From: AP-15 sp963701815
Lineage (GTDB): Bacteria > Pseudomonadota > Alphaproteobacteria > ATCC43930 > CGMCC-115725
Length of the DNA stretch: 64,000 bases
NCBI GenBank assembly: GCA_963701815.1
Contig: CAVPBN010000003.1
Location: 124,001 to 188,000 of the forward strand
Reading direction: 5' to 3'
Under the pieces are notes generated by a model. The model worked only from the letters and a program-made list of their open reading frames with translations, searched no databases and was not told the DNA's origin. This document shows, piece after piece, positions 1 through 8,580 of this stretch. Positions within the stretch are counted from its first letter, which is position 1. Each line of letters opens with the position of its first letter. A program made the position numbers and the translations under genes.

Positions 1-874
1 ACCGCGTGTTCATCTCGATGAAATAGAATTCGCCGTCCTGATAGAGGAATTCGAGCGTGCCGGCGCCTCGGTAGCCGAGTTCGCGCATCGCCGCGACGGC
101 AAGGGCGCCAAGCCGGTCGCGCTGGTCGGGGTTGAGCGCCGGCGAGGGCGTTTCTTCGAGCACCTTTTGGTGCGAGCGCTGCAATGAACAATCGCGCTCG
201 CCCAGATGGACGACGCCGCCCTCCCCGTCGCCGAGAATCTGCACCTCGATATGGCGGGGCCGTTCGAGGTGGCGTTCGAGATAGACATCGCCGCGGCCAA
301 AGAACGACGCCGCCTCGTGTTGCGCGATCGGCAGCATCCGCGCCAGTTCGGCGCGGTCGCGGGCCACCTTCATGCCGCGCCCGCCGCCGCCCGCCGAGGC
401 CTTGATCAGCACCGGGTAGCCGAGGCCGCGGGCGGCTGTTTCGGCGGCGGCCAGATCGCGCACCACGCCTTTGGAGCCGGGCACGGTCGGGATGCCGAGG
501 CGCGCGGCTGCGGCTTTTGCCGCCACCTTGTCGCCCATCAGCCGGATATGCTCGGGCGCCGGTCCGACAAAGGTCATCCCGTGCTCCTCGACCGCCTCGG
601 CAAAATCGGCGTCCTCGGCGAGAAAGCCGAGCCCGGGATGGATCGCGTCGGCGCCGGTGATCGTCGCCGCCGACAGGATCGCCGCCACATTCAGATAACT
701 GTCGCGGGCCGCCGGCGGCCCGATGCATACCGTCTCGTCGGCCAGCCTTACATGCATCGCGTCGGCGTCGGCGGTCGAGTGGACGGCGACCGTCTTGATG
801 CCCATCTCGCGGCACGCACGATGGACCCTGAGCGCGATTTCCCCTCGATTGGCGATCAGCACCTTCTCGAACAT
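1..874 (-). CDS. accC: Acetyl-CoA carboxylase, biotin carboxylase subunit (partial, 3' end beyond left edge)
   Basis: This subunit carboxylates the biotin on AccB with ATP and bicarbonate, the first half-reaction of malonyl-CoA synthesis in the cytoplasm. The frame opens with ATG at 874 and the biotin carboxylase N-terminus MFEKVLIANRGEIALR, and stays open to base 1, where it reads FYFIEMNTR, the conserved ATP-grasp active-site segment. About 291 of the usual ~450 residues are present and the C-terminus lies outside the window. It starts 7 bp after the accB stop, so aroQ-accB-accC reads as one operon. Confidence 0.95.
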   Translation of the reverse strand, partial: MFEKVLIANRGEIALRVHRACREMGIKTVAVHSTADADAMHVRLADETVCIGPPAARDSYLNVAAILSAATITGADAIHPGLGFLAEDADFAEAVEEHGMTFVGPAPEHIRLMGDKVAAKAAAARLGIPTVPGSKGVVRDLAAAETAARGLGYPVLIKASAGGGGRGMKVARDRAELARMLPIAQHEAASFFGRGDVYLERHLERPRHIEVQILGDGEGGVVHLGERDCSLQRSHQKVLEETPSPALNPDQRDRLGALAVAAMRELGYRGAGTLEFLYQDGEFYFIEMNTR

Positions 875-881
875 CGGCGGC

Positions 882-1343
882 TTATTCGATCAGCATCAGG
901 ACGGCGCCGTATTCGACCGGCTGCGCGTCGCCGGCCAGGATCTGCACGACCCGGCCCGCCCTCGGCGCGCCGATCTCGTTCATGACCTTCATCGCCTCGA
1001 TGATCAGCAGGGTCTGGCCCGCAACCACGGTGTCGCCGACCCTGACAAAGGGCGGGGCCCCCGGCTGCGGCGCCAGATAGGCGATGCCGACCATCGGCGC
1101 CGCCAACATGCCGGGATGATCGACAGCTGCAGCCTCGCCCGGGATCGGGGCCGGGCCTGCAGCGCCGGGACCGCCGCCGGCATGGCCCGGCGCCGCACCC
1201 AGGATCTCGCGGGCTACTCGGATACGCCGATCGCCGACGGCGTATTCGATCTCGCTGAGCCCGTTTTCGGTCAGCAGCCGGGCGAGAGTGCGGATCAGTT
1301 CGGGGTCGGGCGACAGCGGCGGGCTGCGGCCGCCGAACCTCAC
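882..1343 (-). CDS. accB: Acetyl-CoA carboxylase biotin carboxyl carrier protein
   Basis: Carries the biotin that shuttles carboxyl groups between AccC and the carboxyltransferase. The 153-residue protein has a family-typical N-terminal region, a Gly/Ala/Pro-rich linker at about residues 48-75, and a C-terminal biotinyl domain with the biotinylation motif EAMKVMNEI at about residues 115-123. The GTG start at 1343 overlaps the end of aroQ by 4 bp, indicating translational coupling. The length matches the family. Confidence 0.95.
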   Translation of the reverse strand: MRFGGRSPPLSPDPELIRTLARLLTENGLSEIEYAVGDRRIRVAREILGAAPGHAGGGPGAAGPAPIPGEAAAVDHPGMLAAPMVGIAYLAPQPGAPPFVRVGDTVVAGQTLLIIEAMKVMNEIGAPRAGRVVQILAGDAQPVEYGAVLMLIE

Positions 1344-1798
1344 CGAGCCGCCTCGCCGGCATCGTTCTCGATCAGGCCGGCGATGGCGTCCAGCGCCAGC
1401 TCGTAGCCCTGGGCGCCGAGACCGCAGATCACCCCGCGCGCGGCGAGGCTGACGTAGGAGTGATGGCGGAAATGCTCGCGCCGAAAGATGTTCGACAGGT
1501 GCACCTCGATCACCGGCAACTCGGCCGCCAGCAACGCGTCGAGCACGGCGACCGAGGTATGCGTCAATGCGCCCGCGTTCAGCACGATGCCGTCCGCCGA
1601 GCCGCGCGCCTCCTGGATCCAGTCGACCAGAAGGCCCTCGTGATTGGTCTGGCGGAAATCGATCTGCAGATCGAGATCGGCGGCGCGCGCCCGGCAGCGG
1701 GCCTCAATATCGGCCAAGGTGTCGAGCCCGTATTGCGATGGATCGCGAACCCCGAGCAGGTTCAAGTTCGGGCCGTTGAGGACAAAAATGCTCGGCAA
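1340..1798 (-). CDS. aroQ: Type II 3-dehydroquinate dehydratase
   Basis: Converts 3-dehydroquinate to 3-dehydroshikimate in the shikimate pathway as a soluble dodecameric enzyme. The 152-residue length is typical of the type II family. The N-terminal signature IFVLNGPNLNLLG, the NHEG segment near residue 52 and the EVHLSNIF segment near residue 100 are family hallmarks. It is the first gene of aroQ-accB-accC, an order common in proteobacteria. Confidence 0.95.
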   Translation of the reverse strand: MPSIFVLNGPNLNLLGVRDPSQYGLDTLADIEARCRARAADLDLQIDFRQTNHEGLLVDWIQEARGSADGIVLNAGALTHTSVAVLDALLAAELPVIEVHLSNIFRREHFRHHSYVSLAARGVICGLGAQGYELALDAIAGLIENDAGEAAR

Positions 1799-2111
1799 GC
1801 GCGCCTCCGCTTGGGATCGGCTGCTTATAACACAGGCAAGAGGTCTTGGAGAGCGGCTTTACTCGGCCGATCGGGCTTTGCGTAAGCCCTCGGTCAAATG
1901 CTCTCAGCCTTTGGTGCAGAATTCTCGAACTCTCTCAATGGTAGACAAAATAACGCTGGCGAAGTCCCTCGCCGAACCGTTCCAAAGCTTCGGTTCGGCA
2001 CCGCGTGCGCTTCATCGAGCATGGCGTCGGCTCCCCGGCCTGCGGGACTTTCCGCCGGCGGTCGAGGCGGTCATATTGGCCTTTCCCAGCCGAACCCGGA
2101 TGGAGGAGCAG
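1799..2111. other. Intergenic region between divergent aroQ and a GST gene
   Basis: These 313 bases separate the divergently read aroQ operon and the glutathione transferase gene and must hold both promoters. I see no convincing protein-coding frame, RNA or clear repeat. The GST Shine-Dalgarno GGAGGAG lies at 2102-2108. Confidence 0.4.
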
Positions 2112-2807
2112 ATGGCCATCACTCTCTACGATCTCGCCGGCGTCGAGGCCGAGCGCCGGTTCAGTCCGTTCTGCTGGCGCACCAAGATGGCGCTTGTGCA
2201 CAAGGGGCTCGAGGTCGAGACCGTGCCGTGGCGGTTCACCGAGAAGGACAAGCTGCCGCAGCCCAATGCCGGCCGGGTGCCGGTCATCGTCGACGACGGC
2301 AAGGTGGTGCACGATTCGGCGGCGATCGCCGATTATCTGGAAACCCGATACCCGGACCGCCCGTCGCTGTTTGGTGACGAGGCTTCGCGGGCATTGACCC
2401 GCTTTGTGCAGAATTGGACCGAGACGGTATTGCAGGCCGGGCTCGTCGGGTTGGTCGTGTTCGACATCTACCGTCACATCGGACCCGAGGACCAGGCATA
2501 TTTCCGGCGGTCGCGCGAGGAGCGGCTCGGCGCCACGCTCGAAAACGCGGTCAAAGACCGCGAGGCGCGGCTCCCGGCCTTTCGCGACAGCCTGGCGCCG
2601 CTGCGCCGTACCGTCGAGCGCCAGAAGTTTCTGGCCGGCGAGGCGCCCGCCTACGCCGATTACATCGTCTTCGGCGCGTTTCAGTGGGCCCGCGCGATCA
2701 GCGATTTCTCGCTTCTCGCGGCCGACGACCCGGTCGCCGCTTGGCGCGGCCGTATGCTCGACGCGTTCGGCGGCTTCGCCCGCAAGAGCCCGGGTTACGG
2801 CGGCTGA
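2112..2807 (+). CDS. Glutathione S-transferase family protein
   Basis: A 231-residue cytoplasmic protein with an N-terminal thioredoxin-like domain and a helical C-terminal domain. The segment SPFCWRTKMAL at about residues 18-28 occupies the glutathione-contact position with a single Cys, and GRVPVIVDDGKVVHDSAAI near residues 53-71 matches the cis-Pro and Ser motif of the fold (VPV, DSAAI). The start is ATG 2112 because GGAGGAG sits just upstream; an in-frame ATG at 2100 is possible. The substrate cannot be inferred. It is followed 3 bp later by the CopD-like gene. Confidence 0.88.
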   Translation: MAITLYDLAGVEAERRFSPFCWRTKMALVHKGLEVETVPWRFTEKDKLPQPNAGRVPVIVDDGKVVHDSAAIADYLETRYPDRPSLFGDEASRALTRFVQNWTETVLQAGLVGLVVFDIYRHIGPEDQAYFRRSREERLGATLENAVKDREARLPAFRDSLAPLRRTVERQKFLAGEAPAYADYIVFGAFQWARAISDFSLLAADDPVAAWRGRMLDAFGGFARKSPGYGG

Positions 2808-2810
2808 AGA

Positions 2811-3278
2811 ATGGCCGATATCGAGGCGATCGCACTGATCCTGCATGTCTTCTCGGCCGTCGTCTGGGTCGGCGGCATGTTCTTTGCGCTGCTGGTGCTG
2901 CGGCCGGCCGCGGCAGGGCTCGAGCCCGGGCCGCGGCTGCAGCTGTGGTCGCGGGTCCTCGGCCGCTTCTTCGCCTGGGTCTTCGCCGCGATCCTGCTGC
3001 TGCTGGTCAGCGGCTTTGCGATGGTGTTTTGGGTATTTGGCGGTTTTGCCGGGGCGGGGATCTGCGTCCACCTGATGATGGGGCTCGGCATCGTCATGAT
3101 GCTGTTGTTTTTGCACCTCTATTTCGCCCCGTGGCGCCGCTGTCGCGACGCCGTCGCGCGGCAGGACTGGGCCGAAGGCGGACGCCAACTCGGGCAGATC
3201 CGCACCATCGTGACGATCAACCTGGCGCTCGGCCTGATCACCGTCGCGGTCGCCAGCGGCTGCCGCTATTGGGGCTGA
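2811..3278 (+). CDS. CopD-like four-helix integral membrane protein
   Basis: A 155-residue membrane protein with four predicted transmembrane helices (about residues 5-28, 48-72, 80-102, 128-150). Conserved-looking His residues fall in LHVFSAVVWVGG near the N-terminus and at the start of helix 3. This fits the CopD/DUF4149-type family of small inner-membrane proteins, some linked to copper handling, but function here is not proven. It is probably co-transcribed with the preceding GST. Confidence 0.75.
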   Translation: MADIEAIALILHVFSAVVWVGGMFFALLVLRPAAAGLEPGPRLQLWSRVLGRFFAWVFAAILLLLVSGFAMVFWVFGGFAGAGICVHLMMGLGIVMMLLFLHLYFAPWRRCRDAVARQDWAEGGRQLGQIRTIVTINLALGLITVAVASGCRYWG

Positions 3279-3344
3279 GACCTTTCGCCGAGGAGATGGG
3301 TAGGCGTGCGTCGGCCGGCTGCCGTAGCGCTCGATCGATCGGCC

Positions 3345-3494
3345 TCACGCCTCGCGCAAGGTCATCAATACGATCGCGCCGAGGAGCACGCCAAACGCGG
3401 TGACGCCGGCGTCGATCTGGCCGCAGACCATGCTGAGCAAGGTCGTTGCGGCGGTAGCGGCTCCGATCAGGAACGGCATGCGGGTGATTTCCAT
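3345..3494 (-). CDS. Small hypothetical membrane protein
   Basis: A 49-residue frame encodes two hydrophobic stretches, beginning at PFLIGAATAATTLL and ending at AFGVLLGAIVLMTL, consistent with a two-helix membrane peptide. It is read opposite to both flanking genes. No clear ribosome binding site precedes ATG 3494; an internal ATG (residue 6) is an alternative start. I do not recognise a family, and it could be spurious. Confidence 0.35.
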   Translation of the reverse strand: MEITRMPFLIGAATAATTLLSMVCGQIDAGVTAFGVLLGAIVLMTLREA

Positions 3495-3573
3495 CGGTTG
3501 GTTTCGGCAAATCCGCCAATGGAACGGATGAGGGATCGCCGCTATTCCTGACAATCGCAAATCGGAGGAACGA

Positions 3574-4041
3574 ATGGCTGTCCTTTTTGTCGCGCGCAGC
3601 GCCAGGCTGGCCCATTGGGGGTCGGATGTCGGGCTCGGGAAATATGTCTTCAAGGTCGGGGTCGCCGATGGCGATCCCAAGCCCCTCGCGGCCGCTGGTT
3701 GGTGCGGCGAGACGGACTGGACGGTCCTGCGCAAGCATCCGATCGAGGAGTTGGGCGAGGAGGAGGCGCTGGCGCGGCTTGCCCGCAAGGAGAAGATGAT
3801 CGACCCGAACCTGTATCCAAAGCTCAAGGGAGCGGTCGGCGTCTTTCGGCTGACCCCGACCCGGGTCGAGAACCACATGCTGGTGGCTCGGGCCCTGGCC
3901 AGCCAGAGCGACCGTATCGCGATCAAGCTGAAACCGGCGGATTTTGCCGATTACCTGATCCACAACGCGTTGACCGATAACGCCGCCGGCCGTTCCGCCC
4001 AGCGGTCGCACCAGTCAGCGCCGGATTCTCCCAGAAGGTGA
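3574..4041 (+). CDS. Conserved hypothetical protein
   Basis: A soluble 155-residue protein opening MAVLFVARSARLAHWGSDVG. It resembles an uncharacterised alphaproteobacterial family that I know only as hypothetical. No signal peptide or membrane segment is visible. The gene has a good ribosome binding site (GGAGGA about 6 bases before ATG). It is convergent with the oxygenase gene, with stops about 50 bp apart. Confidence 0.7.
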   Translation: MAVLFVARSARLAHWGSDVGLGKYVFKVGVADGDPKPLAAAGWCGETDWTVLRKHPIEELGEEEALARLARKEKMIDPNLYPKLKGAVGVFRLTPTRVENHMLVARALASQSDRIAIKLKPADFADYLIHNALTDNAAGRSAQRSHQSAPDSPRR

Positions 4042-4093
4042 TCGCAGGCGCGGCACGCTCGCGGTGCTGCCCGAGCTCCCATTTGGGTCTGCT

Positions 4094-4951
4094 TTAAGGG
4101 CGCAGTCGCCTTCTCGACAGAATGGCCTTCACCGAATTCCTGGCGGAGCGAGCGATCGGCGGGACAAGGGACCGCAGGAGGGCGGCCCTCCGCGCCTGGC
4201 GGCTGGCCGGAAGGAAATGGGGGATGTAGACGCCCTCCTCGGGATCCGTGACCCAATAAAAGAACGATACGGATTTGCGCGAGCGGTTGCTCGGGCAGGT
4301 CAGAGGATCGGGAAATCCATGCAGGGTGTCGTTGGTCGGAAAGAGGACTGCCCGGTTGAACACCGGCTCGACGCGCGCACCGCAGGTCTTGGTCGCTGAA
4401 TCCCACAGCTCCAGCGCGCCGCCCCAGGCCGGGTCCCAGTCCCGATTGAGATAAATGATCAGATTGAGGCGACGCACCATCGGGAGAACCGGATGCTTGG
4501 CATAATCGGTATGAATGTTGAGCCAGCCGCCGCGGAACAATTCATGAAGGCCGCCGCCTTGAAACATGGGATCCATGACGAGATCGCGGAAGCCGGTGAC
4601 GGTATCCAGGAACGCCATCATGGGGGCGGCGCACATCTGCCAGAGGAAAGTCTGGGTGAAGGGCGGGAGGTCGGCGCAGCCCCGCGAGGTCTGCTTGAAC
4701 TCGTTGCGAGTGTCCCAGGTCAGCCAGTCGCGTTGCGCGCGGTCCGGAAACTCCGATGCGATGCGGTCCAGGATCTGCTCGTCGAAAAAACCGTCCAAGA
4801 CTGCATGCGGGTAAGGTTTTGCCTCCAGGTATTGCGCACGGATCTCGTCCCGCTTCGCCGTCAGGCGCGCAATCGGCACCATCCTGGCGACAATATCGTC
4901 GAAATCATCGACGCTCGACTGCGGCTGCGGTGCAATGAGGGCCGTGTCCAT
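4094..4951 (-). CDS. 2-oxoglutarate/Fe(II)-dependent dioxygenase, prolyl 4-hydroxylase type
   Basis: A 285-residue non-haem iron oxygenase. The H-x-D metal motif is in NIHTDYAKHP (about residues 150-159), the distal His in DTLHGFPDPL and the 2-oxoglutarate-binding Arg in SRKSVSFFYW about ten residues later. This arrangement is typical of the 2OG-FeII_Oxy_3 group. The substrate is unknown; related genes often occur near polysaccharide or peptide modification loci, but nothing of that kind is adjacent. I chose ATG 4951 because GAGG precedes it; a longer frame extends upstream without support. Confidence 0.85.
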   Translation of the reverse strand: MDTALIAPQPQSSVDDFDDIVARMVPIARLTAKRDEIRAQYLEAKPYPHAVLDGFFDEQILDRIASEFPDRAQRDWLTWDTRNEFKQTSRGCADLPPFTQTFLWQMCAAPMMAFLDTVTGFRDLVMDPMFQGGGLHELFRGGWLNIHTDYAKHPVLPMVRRLNLIIYLNRDWDPAWGGALELWDSATKTCGARVEPVFNRAVLFPTNDTLHGFPDPLTCPSNRSRKSVSFFYWVTDPEEGVYIPHFLPASRQARRAALLRSLVPPIARSARNSVKAILSRRRLRP

Positions 4952-5342
4952 ATTGACCTCGAAGGGAGTGCGGCGACGGTAAGGTCTGCTAAGGAATAAA
5001 CTAAATTTGACATTAAAATGACGTGTTGTCCACAAGTTGTTGGCCCCGACAATGCCCGAGGGCCGGCGGATGGAGCACAAGCCGTTGATTAAGCCTAGGA
5101 TTCGGTTTCCGAAAATGAAACGGCCGATCTCCGAAGGCGACACCCGCCTTGCATGGTTGACGTAATGCCGACGTAACTAAGCCGTACCTTTCTGTTATAT
5201 TGATTTGGTTAATTAACAAATAAGCGAGTTATCCGGCATCGAACGCAGCGGCTGCGTGCCCTCGACTCGCGGCGATTACGCCGCTGGCCGAAGCCGGTTC
5301 CAAAGATCGGCAGCGGCCCACATGAATATTAATCAAAAATTA
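4952..5342. other. AT-rich intergenic region upstream of the oxygenase gene
   Basis: About 390 bases without a gene, clearly richer in A/T than the surroundings, especially 4985-5030 and 5170-5230. It should contain the promoter of the oxygenase gene on the minus strand. On that strand a TTGTTA box followed by AATATA near 5195-5220 is a possible promoter. I see no RNA gene in it. Confidence 0.35.
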
Positions 5343-5419
<77 letters not shown>

Positions 5420-5585
5420 CGGCTCGCAAAATAGTCATTTATCGGATATAACTTCGCCGGGCGTCGCGCAAGGACGTTTCGGTTCGGCAAGGCTGCGCAT
5501 CGGCAAGCTGCACCGCCTCGGGCCGATCGAGAACGGGGATCATCCGCCGCCGCACGACCGCGCGGGGCAGAAGGTAAAGACACGC

Positions 5586-6569
5586 ATGTCGGTAATGCAG
5601 CGGAGCGATTTTCGCATCGAGCCGATATTCGACGGTAATGCCCTCGACCGGCTCGAGCAACGCGTCGGGCCGGTGCACGCGCGCCAACGGCTCGGAATCG
5701 AAGACGATCACGAAGCCCGAAAATTCCGGCGGGAGCGCAGCTTCCTGCATCCGAAGAACTCGATTCTCACCCCGCCGGTCGTGCGTGCAGCGTTGAAACT
5801 GACAGGGTTGTACTGGCGCGCCCGCAAGAATGCCGAAAATATCCAAGTCCGTCGTCACGACATCGTCATGCCCGGGCTGCCGCTCGGGTTTGACGGCTTT
5901 ACGATCCTGCAGATCAGCGACTTGCACGTCGACCTGAACCCGGGAGCGATGCGCCGGCTCGGCGAATTGCTGCCGCGGCTGCGCTACGACCTGTGCGTCC
6001 TGACCGGCGACTATCGCGGCAAGACCTACGGGCCTTATGCCGCGACCCTCGCCGGAATGGCGCGCTTGCGTGCCGATCTCGCGGGACCGATCTACGGCGT
6101 CCTCGGCAACCACGATACGATCCGGATGGTCCCGGGATTGGAGGATATGGGGATTCGGATGCTGATCAATGAAACCGAGCCGCTTACTCGCAGCGGTCAC
6201 CGCCTGCATCTGGCCGGGATCGACGACGCTCATTACTATCGCGTCGACAACATCGAAAAGGCGGCCTCGCGGATCCCCGCAGGCGAGGTGGCGATCCTGC
6301 TGTCGCATACTCCCGAAATCTACCGTCAGGCGGCGCATGCCGGGTTCGACGTGCTGCTGAGCGGGCACACCCACGGCGGCCAGATCTGCCTGCCCGGCGC
6401 CCGCGCGGTCACCCTCGACTCGGTCTTGCCGCGGCGAATGGGTTCGGGGTCATGGCGCTACGATCGGATGATCGGCTACACCTCGGTCGGGGTCGGGTCG
6501 TCGATCGTCGCCGCGCGGCTCAATTGCCCGCCCGAGATCACGCTGCACCGACTGCGCTGCGCCGAATAG
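5586..6569 (+). CDS. Metallophosphoesterase (YaeI/YkuE-like calcineurin family)
   Basis: A 327-residue phosphoesterase with the dinuclear-metal motifs in order: ISDLHVD (about residue 117), LTGDY (about 145), GNHD (about 178), LSHTPE (about 239) and SGHTHGGQ (about 258). The first ~95 residues (RLGIEDDHEARKF, PVVRAALKLTGLYWRAR) match an extension I associate with alphaproteobacterial members. There is no signal peptide. The physiological substrate is unknown; lipid headgroup phosphoesters are one possibility for this family. Confidence 0.85.
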   Translation: MSVMQRSDFRIEPIFDGNALDRLEQRVGPVHARQRLGIEDDHEARKFRRERSFLHPKNSILTPPVVRAALKLTGLYWRARKNAENIQVRRHDIVMPGLPLGFDGFTILQISDLHVDLNPGAMRRLGELLPRLRYDLCVLTGDYRGKTYGPYAATLAGMARLRADLAGPIYGVLGNHDTIRMVPGLEDMGIRMLINETEPLTRSGHRLHLAGIDDAHYYRVDNIEKAASRIPAGEVAILLSHTPEIYRQAAHAGFDVLLSGHTHGGQICLPGARAVTLDSVLPRRMGSGSWRYDRMIGYTSVGVGSSIVAARLNCPPEITLHRLRCAE

Positions 6570-6577
6570 GCCGACAG

Positions 6578-7067
6578 CTAATAGGGCCGCTCGCGCAGGT
6601 CGAATGCGTACAGCACGCGCGACAGCAGCACAGCGCCGACAAAAAAGATGGCCACCCCCGAGGCGATGGCGGCGGCGGTCAACGACAGCGGAATGCGGCA
6701 GGCGAGCAGCGGAAACAGCGCCTCCGGGACCTGGTCGAGCCCCAGCGCCGGGCTGCCCGACCGCAGGCCGAGGCGGCGCTTGACAAAGCTGGAGAACAGA
6801 TCGCCGACCATGGCGAGGGCGCCGATGATCGCGCCGATCCGCCAATCGAGACCGAGCAGCATCGCCCCTCCGCCCGCCACCAGGATCGCCAAAACGACCC
6901 CGCGGATCGTCTTCGAAGATCCGAAGCAACGGCAATCCGTCGACGAATAAGCGGTTGCCGTCGATCGGATACGACCAACGATCTCCCATCGCCTTCGCGG
7001 TCACCGCCGGGGTCCCGTTGGCCAGCAGCAGCAAGACCAGCAGCTTCAGCATCAGCACGAGGCTCAT
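6578..7067 (-). CDS. CDP-archaeol synthase-like membrane protein (CarS family), one frameshift
   Basis: Reading from ATG 7067, the N-terminal helix and the segment NRLFVDGLPL run in one frame. The continuation FGSSKTIRG, and three further helices with GDLFSSFVKRRLGL, run in the +1 frame. One extra base near 6926 (TTGCTTC where TTGTTC is expected) accounts for the break. Removing it gives a 162-residue protein of normal family length. CarS-type enzymes transfer CTP onto a lipid phosphate; the bacterial substrate is unknown. The start is 3 bp after the lysophospholipase stop, so they form one operon. Confidence 0.7.
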
Positions 7068-7069
7068 GT

Positions 7070-8164
7070 CTACCCGCCGCCCTGGGGGGCTCGCCCCGCG
7101 CCGCTCAGGACCGCCTCGGCCGCACCGCGGTCGGCGCCCGAAATCAGGGGCGCGCGTGGGTCGAGCACCCACCCCGCGACATCCGCAGCGACCAGGGGTC
7201 CTTCGAGGTCGCGCAGCAGCATGTGATAGCCGTGCGCGTAAAACGCGAAGCTGCGCCGTTGACCGGCATCCACCGGCAATGCTTCGACGAAGCGGCGGGT
7301 CGCGTTCGACGGCACAATTTGATCCTCGGCGCCGTACAGCACCAGTAACGGCGTATGCAGGTGCGGCGCGGCGGCAAGGGCGGCATCCATCAGATTGACC
7401 AGCCCATAGATCGTGTCGACCCGAGTTTCCTTGATCACCAACGGGTCGCGCGACAGTGCCCGCAACATCGCGACGTTGTCCGACGCGCGTATCTTGAGAC
7501 CGCGGCCGGTCAGGGTCAACCCCGGCAGCAGTCGGACCCCGACCCACAGGGCCACGCGCGGCAGGGGGCCCATGGTCGCCCGGCCCCATACCGCGGGCGC
7601 CGCCAGGATCGCCCCGTCGACATCGGGAACCGAAGCGCCGCTTTCGCCGGCCATCGCGACGATCGCCACCGCCCCGCCCATGCTCTCGCCGAGGAGATAG
7701 AGCGGCACGCCGGGATAGAGGCGGCGCAGTATCCGGCTGGCCGCCGCGGCATCGGCGGCCAATGCGAAACGACCCGTCCAGCGCCCGCGCTCGGGTGCGG
7801 CGCCAAAGCCGCGCTGATCGTAGGCGTAGGTGGCGATGCCTTGCTCGGCCCAGGCTGCCGCCGGTGCTTCGAACGCCTTGCTGTAGTCGTTGAACCCATG
7901 CAACGCGAGGATCACCGCTTTGACCTTATCGCCCCTTGGCGGCAGCCATTTCCGCAACGGCAGGACCAGACCGTCGGCGGCGAGAAATGCGGCGGCGGTA
8001 AAGCGCGGCGGCGACGCCGACCCGCGCGCGATGCTCGTCGTGCCAATTCGGGTCGACAGCGCCGCCTGGTCCGGATTTGGTGCACACCCGGCCAACATCA
8101 GGAAGCCCAGGACCAGCCAGGCGCCGCCCCGGTGCGGCCCGATCCGCCGCCGAAGCCCGTTCAC
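7070..8164 (-). CDS. Alpha/beta hydrolase, lysophospholipase-type lipoprotein
   Basis: A 364-residue serine hydrolase. The N-terminus has a hydrophobic signal ending in the lipobox-like LAGC (Cys about residue 27), so it is probably a lipoprotein. The oxyanion segment is LHGFNDYS, the nucleophile elbow GESMGG, the acid sits in YGAEDQIVP and the catalytic His in YAHGYHMLL. This arrangement matches the Hydrolase_4 (monoglyceride lipase/lysophospholipase) family. It lies directly upstream of the CarS-like gene, which suggests a shared role in membrane lipid turnover. Confidence 0.85.
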   Translation of the reverse strand: MNGLRRRIGPHRGGAWLVLGFLMLAGCAPNPDQAALSTRIGTTSIARGSASPPRFTAAAFLAADGLVLPLRKWLPPRGDKVKAVILALHGFNDYSKAFEAPAAAWAEQGIATYAYDQRGFGAAPERGRWTGRFALAADAAAASRILRRLYPGVPLYLLGESMGGAVAIVAMAGESGASVPDVDGAILAAPAVWGRATMGPLPRVALWVGVRLLPGLTLTGRGLKIRASDNVAMLRALSRDPLVIKETRVDTIYGLVNLMDAALAAAPHLHTPLLVLYGAEDQIVPSNATRRFVEALPVDAGQRRSFAFYAHGYHMLLRDLEGPLVAADVAGWVLDPRAPLISGADRGAAEAVLSGAGRAPQGGG

Positions 8165-8347
8165 GCCGGACCCGGCCTGCCCGCATCGTTCGCGGGGGCC
8201 GATTTGGGGATCGGCGGCGAACCGGGTGACGCGGGTCGATCGTCGGAAAGCGGAGAACGGGTCATTGATTGCGCCGCAGCGATGCGTATCATCGCGCCGA
8301 TCGCACGGTCAATCGGGCAGGCCCGGTCGGCAATTTTCGGTTGGTCC

Positions 8348-8554
8348 ATGGACCCCTTTGAAACCATCTACATCGATGAGACGGTCACCGCCTGCAACGG
8401 CGGCGGCGGGTCGCTCGGCCATCCGCGGGTGTACCTGAACCTGATGCCCGCCGGAAAGGCCGAATGTCCCTATTGCTCCCGTCTCTTTCTGAACCGCGCC
8501 ATGCTGGCGGGCGCCGACCGGCCGGCGGAGAAGCGCTCTCAGGAAGATCGATAG
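8348..8554 (+). CDS. Zinc-finger domain protein (NDUFS6/zf-CHCC type)
   Basis: A 68-residue protein built around one zinc site: C in VTACNGGGG, H in LGHPRVYLNL, and the pair in AECPYCSRLF. This C-H-C-C pattern defines the small zf-CHCC family, which includes the NDUFS6 subunit of mitochondrial complex I. ATG 8348 is the start that leaves the conserved domain complete. It lies 26 bp upstream of polA, but a functional link is not implied. Confidence 0.88.
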   Translation: MDPFETIYIDETVTACNGGGGSLGHPRVYLNLMPAGKAECPYCSRLFLNRAMLAGADRPAEKRSQEDR

Positions 8555-8580
8555 CGCGCAAACCCTGAAAGCAGGAACAG

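Noticed and set aside
5439..6374. Antisense frame of 311 codons opposite the metallophosphoesterase
   Set aside because: The opposite strand encodes the phosphoesterase motifs in order; the antisense product has none.
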